This document shows positions 1 through 5,565 of a stretch of 5,565 nucleotides of DNA, piece after piece (position 1 is the stretch's first letter; every line of letters begins with the position of its first letter). Where the stretch lies: assembly GCA_023415525.1 (NCBI GenBank), contig JAEZKI010000285.1, positions 1 through 5,565 on the forward strand, read 5' to 3'. Position numbers and translations under genes: made by a program. The notes below the pieces were generated by a model that made no database searches, was not told the origin of the DNA, and was given only the letters and a program-made list of their open reading frames with translations. The DNA is from Bacillota bacterium. Lineage in GTDB: Bacteria; Bacillota; Clostridia; Lachnospirales; Cellulosilyticaceae.

Positions 1-288
1 TTTTATGGCTTCTACGACTTTTGTATGTTGTCCCATGGCTGAGCACATGATTATTTTCGTATCTGGGCTTACTTCTAATATTTTATCTATTGCTTGAATA
101 CCGTCCATCTCCGGCATAGTAATATCAAGTGTCACAATATTAGGCTGTAACATTTGTGCCATTTCAATGGCTTGCAACCCATTACCCGCCTCTCCTACCA
201 CAGTAAAACCAGCTTCTGTCAGCATTTTTTTTAGAACCGTTCGCATAAATATGGCATCATCTACTACTAAAAAACTAACACTATCCAT
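1..288 (-). CDS. cheY: CheY-type chemotaxis response regulator (C-terminus cut by window edge)
   Basis: Single receiver domain that accepts a phosphate from CheA and, as CheY~P, acts on the flagellar motor switch. The 96 codons in the window read without a stop from ATG at 288 to position 1. The acidic pair D10/D11 follows the first beta strand (FLVVDDAIFMR). The predicted phospho-acceptor is D55 in TLDITMPEMDGI (53-64), and the switch hydroxyl is S83 in IIMCSAMGQ (79-87). The DITMPEMDG and MCSAMGQ strings are typical of the CheY/CheB-like chemotaxis receivers of Gram-positive bacteria and Thermotoga. About 24 residues, including the conserved Lys of the KPF motif, lie beyond the edge, so a longer protein with an output domain cannot be formally excluded. 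The start codon directly follows the rsmE stop (TAGATG), with a good ribosome binding site inside the rsmE end, so it belongs to the prmA-rsmE transcript. The family call is firm; the specific chemotaxis role is inferred from the motifs. Confidence 0.9.
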   Translation of the reverse strand, partial: MDSVSFLVVDDAIFMRTVLKKMLTEAGFTVVGEAGNGLQAIEMAQMLQPNIVTLDITMPEMDGIQAIDKILEVSPDTKIIMCSAMGQHTKVVEAIK

Positions 289-1029
289 CTAAACACCGCC
301 TATCTCGTACATAATGTTAGCTAATACTACTAATCCCGCTGTCTCACTACGAAGAATACGTTGACCAAGTGTAACAGGCTGAATTCCTGCGTTTGTGGCA
401 AAACGAATTTCTTCATTTGTAAAGCCCCCTTCAGGCCCAATAAAAATCCCCACTGAATCAAAGGTTGACGTTCTTAAAAAGGTCTTTAAGGAATACTTCT
501 CCTCATTTTCAAATGGAATGCAAGCACAGGTTAGCTTGTCATTTGCAAAGGCTACTGCCTCTTTAAAAGAAAGAGGGTGCTTAACCTCTGGAACAATCCC
601 TCGCTTACTTTGCTTTGCAGCACTTTCTGCTATTTTGTTCCACCTATCCCATTTTGTTTGAAGCTTTTTATCAGATTCAATTTTTACAACACATCGATCT
701 GTCATAATAGGGATAATAGTTGTAACACCTATTTCAATACTCTTTTGAATGACAAATTCCATCTTTTCTCCCTTAACTAAAGATTGGAATAAGACCGTTT
801 CTACCAAAGGCTCAGCTGATGAACAGTGCTGCTGCAGAATTCTAGTATAGATAACATGATCTTCTATCTTATTTATTATACACTTGTAGTCAATTCCTTG
901 TCTATCATTAATTAAAATTTCTTTGCCTAGCTCTAAACGCAAAACATTTTTGATGTGGTTAACATCTGAACCCGTAATACAGATGGTATCTCCATTGATT
1001 TGCTGGCGCTCCACAAAAAATTTAGCCAT
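289..1029 (-). CDS. rsmE: 16S rRNA (uracil(1498)-N(3))-methyltransferase RsmE
   Basis: Transfers a methyl group from S-adenosylmethionine to N3 of U1498 in helix 44 of 16S rRNA, acting on the 30S subunit in the cytoplasm. The 246-residue length is normal for the family. An N-terminal PUA-like RNA-binding domain spans about residues 1-70 (with HIKNVLRLELG at 25-35). A C-terminal SPOUT (trefoil-knot) domain follows, with the signature strings KGEKMEFVIQKSIEIGV (86-102), ESAAKQSKR (135-143), FIGPEGGFTNEE (196-207) and the AdoMet-binding knot LGQRILRSETA (221-231). The start ATG at 1029 has AGGAGA four bases upstream (1034-1039 minus) and lies 13 bases after the prmA stop. The stop TAG abuts the cheY ATG. 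In B. subtilis the orthologue (yqeU) is also next to prmA (yqeT) at the end of the dnaK operon. Nothing in the sequence suggests damage. Confidence 0.96.
   Translation of the reverse strand: MAKFFVERQQINGDTICITGSDVNHIKNVLRLELGKEILINDRQGIDYKCIINKIEDHVIYTRILQQHCSSAEPLVETVLFQSLVKGEKMEFVIQKSIEIGVTTIIPIMTDRCVVKIESDKKLQTKWDRWNKIAESAAKQSKRGIVPEVKHPLSFKEAVAFANDKLTCACIPFENEEKYSLKTFLRTSTFDSVGIFIGPEGGFTNEEIRFATNAGIQPVTLGQRILRSETAGLVVLANIMYEIGGV
294..301 (-). promoter_or_regulatory. Ribosome binding site of cheY inside the rsmE 3' end
   Basis: On the minus strand AGGCGGTG lies 5 bases upstream of the cheY ATG at 288 and differs by one base from AGGAGGTG. It sits within the last codons of rsmE (encoding the Ile-Gly-Gly-Val end). 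Initiation of cheY is therefore likely to be coupled to, or at least overlap with, termination on rsmE. Confidence 0.7.
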
Positions 1030-1042
1030 AATTTCTCCTACC

Positions 1043-2017
1043 TTACTCTTCTTTTGAAATAGCTGCTAAGGCTACCCAATCATTTTTCTCCGTAATGGTA
1101 TACACATGAAAGCCTACTGATTCAAGGGCATATTTGACTTCCTCTGCTCTTTCACCAATGACACCTGAGGCCACAAGCGTCCCTCCTTCACGGACAAAGC
1201 CTTTTAAAAGGTCTTTCATAGCTATAATTACATCCGCTACAATATTGGCAAGAACGATGTCATAACCTATACCCAATGTCTTTGCAAAATCATCATCAGC
1301 TAAAACATTACCACAATACGTTTTAAAGCGATTTTCTGCTAAATGATTTTTATAAAAGTTTTCTCTTGCAATCTCCACAGAATTTTGATCAATATCTACG
1401 GCTATTACTTCTTGGGCACCTAATAAAAGGGCTGCTATGGATAAAATACCGCTTCCACAACCCATATCAAGTACTTTTTTGCCTGTTACCTCAAGCTTTT
1501 CTAATTGTTCCAGACATAATTGGGTTGAATAATGTTGCCCCGTCCCAAAACTGGAGTTAGGGTCAATTTCTAAAATATGTCGCTCTGTAGCTTCATTATA
1601 AGTCTCCCAGGAAGGTTTTATGACAAAACGATTTCCCACCTTAAAAGGCTTAAAGTACTTTTTCCAATTATTTGCCCAATCTTCTTCGTTGACGTTGTCC
1701 AGTTCAATGCTTAAGTGCCCATAAAGGCCTTCTTTATCATCACTTTTTAAACGAGCTAATGTATTACGAATTTCTACAAGCATCTCATTTCCCTGCATAT
1801 TATCTGCTAAATAAATCTTAATACTTGTAGGACAATCTTTTAGTTTTTTCATGTCTTCATCCATATAATCCCATGTCTTACCCTGCAAGGTTAAAAATTC
1901 ATCATAATCATCAGGATCTTGGATCACAAAACCGGTAACACCTAGCTGTAAAAGAATCCCTGTTACTATTTCTAAACCTTGTTTTGAGGTATAAATCGTT
2001 GTTTCTAACCAATTCAT
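1043..2017 (-). CDS. prmA: Ribosomal protein L11 methyltransferase PrmA
   Basis: Class I AdoMet-dependent methyltransferase that trimethylates lysines and the N-terminus of ribosomal protein L11. The N-terminal L11-binding domain covers about residues 1-110 (starting MNWLETTIYTSKQGLE). It is followed by EEDWANNWKKYFKPFKVG (111-128), the typical PrmA linker region. The loop before motif I is DPNSSFGTGQHYST (152-165), a variant of the usual DPGxAFGTGxHxTT. Motif I is VLDMGCGSGILSIAA (182-196), the acidic end of strand 2 is AVDID (206-210), and the motif IV-like string is DIVLANIVADVI (253-264). The 324 residues are slightly longer than the ~310 usual for Gram-positive PrmA. The start ATG at 2017 has GGAGATG ending 5 bases upstream. 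It is first in a prmA-rsmE-cheY unit with its own promoter at 2049-2077. In B. subtilis prmA directly follows dnaJ; here a convergent gene intervenes. Confidence 0.96.
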   Translation of the reverse strand: MNWLETTIYTSKQGLEIVTGILLQLGVTGFVIQDPDDYDEFLTLQGKTWDYMDEDMKKLKDCPTSIKIYLADNMQGNEMLVEIRNTLARLKSDDKEGLYGHLSIELDNVNEEDWANNWKKYFKPFKVGNRFVIKPSWETYNEATERHILEIDPNSSFGTGQHYSTQLCLEQLEKLEVTGKKVLDMGCGSGILSIAALLLGAQEVIAVDIDQNSVEIARENFYKNHLAENRFKTYCGNVLADDDFAKTLGIGYDIVLANIVADVIIAMKDLLKGFVREGGTLVASGVIGERAEEVKYALESVGFHVYTITEKNDWVALAAISKEE

Positions 2018-2048
2018 CGTTTCATCTCCAAATTATAGTATAGTAATC

Positions 2049-2077
2049 ATTATATTCTAATCCATTTTTTTATTCAA
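2049..2077 (-). promoter_or_regulatory. Sigma-A-type promoter of prmA-rsmE-cheY
   Basis: On the minus strand there is a -35 box TTGAAT (2077-2072, four of six consensus bases), a spacer of exactly 17 bases, and a perfect -10 box TATAAT (2054-2049). The expected transcription start is near 2042, giving a leader of about 25 bases that contains the prmA ribosome binding site TGGAGATG (2030-2023). A second TATAAT at 2037-2032 is too close to the ribosome binding site to serve prmA well. No operator or CIRCE-like repeat is visible, which suggests housekeeping expression. Confidence 0.65.
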
Positions 2078-2193
2078 GTAGGCTACCCTATCGCCAAAAA
2101 ATCCTTTTATATAAAAATTTTTACATTTTTGATTTCAATTTTAGCCTATTTAGTGTATCATAAGTTGTGTTAAGCTTATTAGGATTCATAAGG

Positions 2194-2202
2194 AAGGAGG
2201 TG
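2194..2202 (+). promoter_or_regulatory. Strong ribosome binding site of the 79-residue membrane protein gene
   Basis: AAGGAGGTG is nine bases of near-perfect complementarity to the 16S rRNA 3' end, five bases upstream of ATG at 2208. It is the strongest ribosome binding site in the window. It supports both the reality of the small gene and this start over the in-frame ATG at 2214. Confidence 0.85.
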
Positions 2203-2207
2203 TAGCT

Positions 2208-2447
2208 ATGGCTATGGGAGGTAGTAATGCTCTATATATCGTTCAACTGATATTATCTTATCTTAATATTATCGTAAGCATTGTTTTCCCTATTGTTGGG
2301 ATTTATTTTCTTCTTGGTCCAGGTCGTCAATTGGCAAAGTCCTTAACTGCTTATTTCAATGCAAAAAGAAATTTGGAGGTTTCTGTTTGTTCTGAGGAAA
2401 CAGTTGAAGAATCAGCTAGTGAAGAAGAGGTACCTAGCGAAGAATAA
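2208..2447 (+). CDS. Small single-pass membrane protein of unknown function (79 aa)
   Basis: I do not recognise this protein. It has a short polar N-terminus (MAMGGSN), then one long hydrophobic stretch at about residues 9-37 (ALYIVQLILSYLNIIVSIVF and on to FLLGPG). A basic amphipathic stretch follows (R40, K44, K53, R54), and then a strongly acidic tail with nine Glu among residues 63-79. The basic residues after the membrane segment predict an outside N-terminus and a cytoplasmic C-terminus (positive-inside rule). There is no lipobox, and the segment looks like a signal anchor rather than a cleaved signal. The near-perfect ribosome binding site makes it a real gene. It is the only plus-strand gene here, divergent from prmA and convergent with dnaJ, ending 11 bases before a large bidirectional terminator. 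Its promoter is unclear: TATCAT at 2156-2161 is a possible -10, but the matching -35 (TTTCAA, 2133-2138) is poor. Small hydrophobic toxin, holin-like or regulatory membrane peptide roles are possible but unsupported. Confidence 0.8.
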   Translation: MAMGGSNALYIVQLILSYLNIIVSIVFPIVGIYFLLGPGRQLAKSLTAYFNAKRNLEVSVCSEETVEESASEEEVPSEE

Positions 2448-2458
2448 TGGTTTTTATA

Positions 2459-2567
2459 AAAAGAGGCTGAGCACTAATGAGATAGGATACCTCCAAAGTA
2501 GATTGGGTTATTTACTTTGTCTACTTTGGAGGTATTTTATCACATTCTTAGTGCGTCAGCCCTTTTT
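2459..2567. terminator. Large bidirectional terminator / palindrome between the small membrane protein gene and dnaJ
   Basis: A nested inverted repeat of about 109 bases. The inner stem pairs 2481-2502 with 2520-2541: 22 pairs including two G-U, of which 2487-2502 with 2520-2535 are 16 perfect Watson-Crick pairs, around a 17-base loop. A mid stem pairs 2471-2477 with 2548-2554 (GCACTAA/TTAGTGC). An outer stem pairs 2465-2470 with 2556-2561 (GGCTGA/TCAGCC). CTTTTT follows the right arm on the plus strand (2562-2567), and AAAAAG precedes the left arm (2458-2463), giving a T-run for minus-strand transcripts too. It can therefore end transcripts from both convergent genes; dnaJ stops only 4 bases away. 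It is far larger than a usual intrinsic terminator and may derive from a dispersed palindromic repeat. Confidence 0.8.
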
Positions 2568-2571
2568 ATTC

Positions 2572-3711
2572 TTATTTCTTAAAGCGATCTTTCCATGACT
2601 TACGTGCACCTTCTCCACCTTCAGAATCTTCGCCTCTATCTGCTTCAAATTCACGAAGCAATTGTTTTTGTTTCTCTGATAAATTTTTAGGAACCGTAAT
2701 AAACACTTCCACATACTGATCCCCACGATACTTTTTGTTTCTAATATTAGGAATACCTTTGCCCTGTAACCTAAAGGTACTACCTGTTGCTGTACCTGGT
2801 TGAATAGTAAATTTTGCATTACCGTCTAAAGTAGGAATAGAAAGTTCATCTCCTAACGCAGCTTGAGCAAAGGAGATAGGCATTCTCATATACACATCAT
2901 TTCCACGACGTTCAAAGGTGGAATGGGCTTTAACAGAAACAGTAACTAATAAATCGCCTCTTTGAGCCCCTACATCTCCTACTTCCCCTTTACCTGAAAC
3001 GCGTAAAGTCTGGCCATGATCAATACCTGCTGGAATAGTAATGGTTACCTTTTTAGTTGTTCGAACCTTTCCTTGTCCATGACAGGTTTGGCAAGGTTCT
3101 TTTATAATTTTTCCTTGCCCATGACAGGCATCGCAAGTTTGTACGCTCTGCATAGCGCCCAAAATAGTACGTTGTGTAACACGAATCTGACCTGAGCCAC
3201 CACATTTACTACAGGTCGTTGTACTTGTTCCTGGTTTGGCTTTAGAACCATTACATGTGCTACAAGTCTCGGAAGTATTGATTGTAATTTCTTTCTCACA
3301 TCCAAAGGCAGCTTCTTCAAAAGCAATTTGAATGGTTTGACGAATATCAGCCCCTGGCATAGGTCCTCTTTGTCTTTGGCGTCCCCCACCTCCGAAGATA
3401 TCGCCAAAAACACTTCCAAAGATGTCATTCATATCAAAGTCCGCACTAAAGCCTCCACCAAAACCACCTGCTCCGCCACCCATTTGATCAAAGGCACTAT
3501 GTCCATAACGGTCATAAGCAGCTCGTTTATCCGCATCACTGAGTACTTCATAGGCTTCGGTAGCTTCTTTAAATTTAACTTCTGCTTCTTTATTATCTGG
3601 GTTAGCATCAGGATGGTATTTCTTTGCTAATTTTCGATAAGCTTTTTTTATGTCTGCATCGCTAGCGGATTTATCAATCCCTAGGACCTCATAATAATCT
3701 CTTTTATCCAC
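2572..3711 (-). CDS. dnaJ: Molecular chaperone DnaJ (Hsp40, type I)
   Basis: J-domain co-chaperone that delivers unfolded clients to DnaK and stimulates its ATP hydrolysis. Domains (numbered from GTG at 3711): J domain 1-70 with the catalytic HPD at 33-35; Gly/Phe-rich linker about 78-110 with the [13 protein letters not shown] helix; zinc domain with four Cys pairs C150/C153, C167/C170, C193/C196 and C207/C210; then beta-sandwich client-binding domains to about 345 and a charged tail ending DRFKK. The first zinc repeat is CSTCNGSK, with Lys for the usual last Gly; the others match CxxCxGxG. I chose the GTG start because it puts HPD at 33-35 as in E. coli, gives the usual opening (M)[10 protein letters not shown], and has GGTGG eight bases upstream. 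ATGs at 3729 and 3726 are in frame but lack a ribosome binding site and would add six or five residues (MMVVKS). It is 129 bases downstream of dnaK, presumably cotranscribed. Confidence 0.96.
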   Translation of the reverse strand: MDKRDYYEVLGIDKSASDADIKKAYRKLAKKYHPDANPDNKEAEVKFKEATEAYEVLSDADKRAAYDRYGHSAFDQMGGGAGGFGGGFSADFDMNDIFGSVFGDIFGGGGRQRQRGPMPGADIRQTIQIAFEEAAFGCEKEITINTSETCSTCNGSKAKPGTSTTTCSKCGGSGQIRVTQRTILGAMQSVQTCDACHGQGKIIKEPCQTCHGQGKVRTTKKVTITIPAGIDHGQTLRVSGKGEVGDVGAQRGDLLVTVSVKAHSTFERRGNDVYMRMPISFAQAALGDELSIPTLDGNAKFTIQPGTATGSTFRLQGKGIPNIRNKKYRGDQYVEVFITVPKNLSEKQKQLLREFEADRGEDSEGGEGARKSWKDRFKK

Positions 3712-3752
3712 GCTTTTCACCACCATCATTCAATTTTTAAGCTTCATTTTTT

Positions 3753-3781
3753 ATATTACACTATTTAAAAGAAGATTACAA
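3753..3781 (-). promoter_or_regulatory. Possible weak promoter in front of dnaJ
   Basis: On the minus strand, TTGTAA (3781-3776) and TAATAT (3758-3753) are separated by 17 bases, each matching the sigma-A boxes at four of six positions. This lies just after the dnaK-dnaJ hairpin and could give dnaJ some independent expression. The region is very AT-rich, so a chance match is quite possible. Confidence 0.3.
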
Positions 3782-3794
3782 TTTTTTAACAGAG

Positions 3795-3828
3795 AAACAG
3801 TCAAAGAGAGTGTTCTCTTTGACTGTTT
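3795..3828 (-). terminator. dnaK-dnaJ intergenic hairpin (leaky terminator or mRNA-processing element)
   Basis: A perfect 15-base-pair stem (3795-3809 with 3814-3828, arm AAACAGTCAAAGAGA) closes a 4-base loop, 12 bases after the dnaK stop. In the transcribed direction it is followed by CTCTGTTAAAAAATTG rather than a clean run of T. It is therefore unlikely to be a full intrinsic terminator. Likelier roles are partial termination or protection of the dnaK mRNA 3' end, giving more DnaK than DnaJ. The structure is certain; the function is inferred. Confidence 0.6.
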
Positions 3829-3840
3829 ACCAAGGGCTAT

Positions 3841-5565
3841 TTATTCTTCTTTGAAGTCGGCATCGATAACATCATCATTTTGAGCACTATTAGCTGCCCC
3901 AGCATTCATATCAGGCCCTTGATTAGGAGCTGCTTGACTATATAATTTCTCAGATACAGCATAGAATGCTTGTGTAAGTTCTTCTTTAGCTGCTTTGAGT
4001 TCTTCTACTTGTGCATCAGTCATAGCACCTATCACAGCTTTTTCATTCAGATCTTTTAATTTTGTTAAGCTGGCTTCAATCTTGGTTTTATCTTCTGGTT
4101 GGAGTTTATCTTCCATGTCTTTCATCATTTTTTCAGTTTGGAAAACCATGCTATCTGCTTCATTTTTAACATCGATGGCTTCTTTACGTTTCTTATCTGC
4201 TTCAGCAAATTGTTCAGCTTCTTTTACGGCTTTATCAATTTCAGCGTCACTTAAGTTAGTGCTTGCTGTAATGGTAATGTGTTGCTCCTTACCTGTACCT
4301 AAATCTTTAGCAGATACTTTAACGATACCATTAGCATCTATATCAAAGGTTACTTCGATTTGTGGTACACCACGAGGAGCTGGCATAATACCATCTAATT
4401 TAAAGTTACCTAATGTTTTATTGTCATTAGCCATTGGTCTTTCACCTTGAACAACATGAATATCAACGGCTGGTTGATTATCTGCTGCAGTTGAGAAAAC
4501 TTGTGATTTCTTAGTTGGGATCGTTGTATTTCTAGGAATAATAGTTGTTGCTACACCACCCATAGTCTCAATACCTAATGAAAGTGGGGTTACATCAAGA
4601 AGAAGGATATCTCCTGAACCAGCTTCACCTGAAAGCTTACCACCTTGGATAGCTGCACCTACAGCTACACATTCATCAGGGTTAATCCCTTTGAAAGGAT
4701 CTTTTCCTGTTAGGCGTTTAACGGCATCTTGAACAGCTGGAATACGAGTAGAACCACCTACTAATAAAACTTTATCAAGTTCAGAAGCATTTATTCCTGC
4801 ATCACTAAGAGCTGTACGAACAGGACCCATTGTGCGTTCTACAAGATCAGCTGTGAGTTCATCAAATTTAGCACGTGTAATGGTTACATCTAAGCTTTGT
4901 CCACCTGCGCAAATAAATGGAATCAATACGTTGGTACTTGTTTTTTGAGAAAGTTCTTTTTTAGCTGTTTCTGCTGCTTCTTTTAAACGTTGCATAGCTA
5001 CTTTATCTTGAGAAAGGTCAATACCTTCTTGTTTATTAAACTCTGCCACTAAGTAGTTAATAACTTTTTGGTCAAAGTCATCACCACCTAAGTGATTATC
5101 ACCACTTGTTGCTAATACTTCAATAACGCCATCTCCAATATCAATAACAGATACGTCAAATGTACCACCACCAAGGTCATAAACCATGATTTTTTGTTCA
5201 TGTTCATTATCTAGACCATAAGCAAGCGCTGCAGCAGTTGGCTCGTTAATGATACGTTTAACATCTAAACCTGCAATTTTACCTGCATCTTTTGTTGCTT
5301 GACGTTGGCTATCTGTAAAGTAAGCAGGTACTGTAATAACAGCTTCTGTTACACTTTCACCTAAGTGCGCTTCTGCATCTGCCTTTAATTTTTGAAGAAT
5401 AATGGCTGAAATTTCTTGTGGTGAAAAAGCCTTGTCATCTATTTTTACACGGTAATCTGTACCCATGTGTCTTTTAATAGAGATAACAGTTCTTTCGTGG
5501 TTGGTAACAGCTTGACGTTTTGCTACATCACCTACAAGTCTTTCACCTGTTTTACTAAAACCTAC
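3841..5565 (-). CDS. dnaK: Molecular chaperone DnaK (Hsp70), N-terminus cut by window edge
   Basis: ATP-driven cytoplasmic chaperone working with DnaJ and GrpE. The frame is open to the right edge: upstream of the in-frame ATG at 5466 it continues with [20 protein letters not shown], typical DnaK sequence. That ATG (the Met of MGTDYRV) is therefore internal, and about 40 N-terminal residues with phosphate loop 1 are missing. In the 574 visible residues: [10 protein letters not shown] 76-85, [13 protein letters not shown] 105-117, phosphate loop 2 [10 protein letters not shown] 130-139, [10 protein letters not shown] 267-276, interdomain linker [14 protein letters not shown] 321-334, then the substrate-binding beta domain, the helical lid and a tail ending [30 protein letters not shown] runs without the ~23-residue insertion of proteobacterial DnaK, a Gram-positive trait. 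The loop [14 protein letters not shown] (215-228) looks about three residues shorter than I remember for B. subtilis. The hrcA-grpE-dnaK promoter and any CIRCE operator would lie outside the window. Confidence 0.97.
   Translation of the reverse strand, partial: VGFSKTGERLVGDVAKRQAVTNHERTVISIKRHMGTDYRVKIDDKAFSPQEISAIILQKLKADAEAHLGESVTEAVITVPAYFTDSQRQATKDAGKIAGLDVKRIINEPTAAALAYGLDNEHEQKIMVYDLGGGTFDVSVIDIGDGVIEVLATSGDNHLGGDDFDQKVINYLVAEFNKQEGIDLSQDKVAMQRLKEAAETAKKELSQKTSTNVLIPFICAGGQSLDVTITRAKFDELTADLVERTMGPVRTALSDAGINASELDKVLLVGGSTRIPAVQDAVKRLTGKDPFKGINPDECVAVGAAIQGGKLSGEAGSGDILLLDVTPLSLGIETMGGVATTIIPRNTTIPTKKSQVFSTAADNQPAVDIHVVQGERPMANDNKTLGNFKLDGIMPAPRGVPQIEVTFDIDANGIVKVSAKDLGTGKEQHITITASTNLSDAEIDKAVKEAEQFAEADKKRKEAIDVKNEADSMVFQTEKMMKDMEDKLQPEDKTKIEASLTKLKDLNEKAVIGAMTDAQVEELKAAKEELTQAFYAVSEKLYSQAAPNQGPDMNAGAANSAQNDDVIDADFKEE

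Noticed and set aside
2032..2037. Second perfect TATAAT on the minus strand near the prmA start
   Set aside because: Transcription from it would begin inside or after the prmA ribosome binding site, so the upstream TATAAT with a 17-base-spaced -35 is the better promoter.
2112..2123. Perfect 12-base palindrome TAAAAATTTTTA in the prmA/small-gene intergenic region
   Set aside because: Made only of A and T within an AT-rich stretch; likely compositional rather than a binding site.
2079..2148. Inverted repeat TAGGCTA (2079-2085) / TAGCCTA (2142-2148) flanking the divergent promoter region
   Set aside because: Seven-base arms 56 bases apart are expected about once by chance in a region of this size, and flanking bases do not extend the match. 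Not reported as an operator.
2159..2166. CATAAGTT upstream of the small gene, resembling a mother-cell sporulation sigma -10 (CATAnnnT)
   Set aside because: The pattern has only five fixed bases in an AT-rich region and no convincing -35 partner was found, so no sporulation control is claimed.
3102..3428. 108-codon minus-strand frame within dnaJ and a 100-codon plus-strand frame antisense to it
   Set aside because: Both overlap the conserved Gly-rich and zinc-finger coding region in other frames and have no family features; they are shadows of dnaJ.
3730..3747. Five-codon upstream reading frame (Met-Lys-Leu-Lys-Asn) ending just before the dnaJ ATG pair
   Set aside because: No ribosome binding site precedes it, and such short frames are common by chance; no leader-peptide control is supported.
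3995..4450. 151-codon plus-strand open frame antisense to dnaK
   Set aside because: It is a mirror frame of strongly conserved dnaK coding sequence, rich in Ser/Leu as expected from the complement, and shows no recognisable domain.

Overview
The window comes from a low-GC Gram-positive bacterium, most probably a motile member of the Clostridia (Lachnospirales-like; the genus is a guess). Three things point there: strong AGGAGGTG-type ribosome binding sites, a DnaK that lacks the roughly 23-residue ATPase-domain insertion of proteobacterial DnaK, and the gene order dnaK-dnaJ-prmA-rsmE, which in Bacillus subtilis forms the downstream part of the hrcA heat-shock operon.

Layout, read in the direction of transcription from the right edge (minus strand). 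dnaK enters at 5565 with its first ~40 residues outside the window and stops at 3841. A gap of about 130 bases follows, holding a 15-bp perfect hairpin and a possible weak promoter. dnaJ ends at 2572 and runs straight into a very large two-tier palindrome (2459-2567) with T-runs on both strands, best read as a bidirectional terminator. Convergent to dnaJ on the plus strand lies an unrecognised 79-residue single-pass membrane protein gene (2208-2447) with a near-perfect ribosome binding site. A divergent intergenic region (2018-2207) follows, carrying a good sigma-A promoter for the next minus-strand unit. That unit is prmA (2017-1043), rsmE (1029-289) and a CheY-type response regulator (288 to beyond position 1), tightly packed with gaps of 13 and 0 bases.

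Functionally, DnaK and DnaJ are the Hsp70 chaperone and its J-domain co-chaperone. PrmA methylates ribosomal protein L11 and RsmE methylates U1498 of 16S rRNA, so both act on the ribosome. CheY is the phospho-acceptor that carries chemotaxis signals to the flagellar motor. The ancestral heat-shock/ribosome-modification order is recognisable, but here it is split by the small membrane protein gene and the terminator, and the methyltransferase genes appear to have their own housekeeping promoter feeding cheY.

All large genes are ordinary, well-conserved families and appear intact apart from the two cut by the window edges. The unexplained items are the 79-residue membrane protein, the long palindrome, and the placement of cheY behind rsmE. 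I see no mobile element, CRISPR array, tRNA or rRNA.
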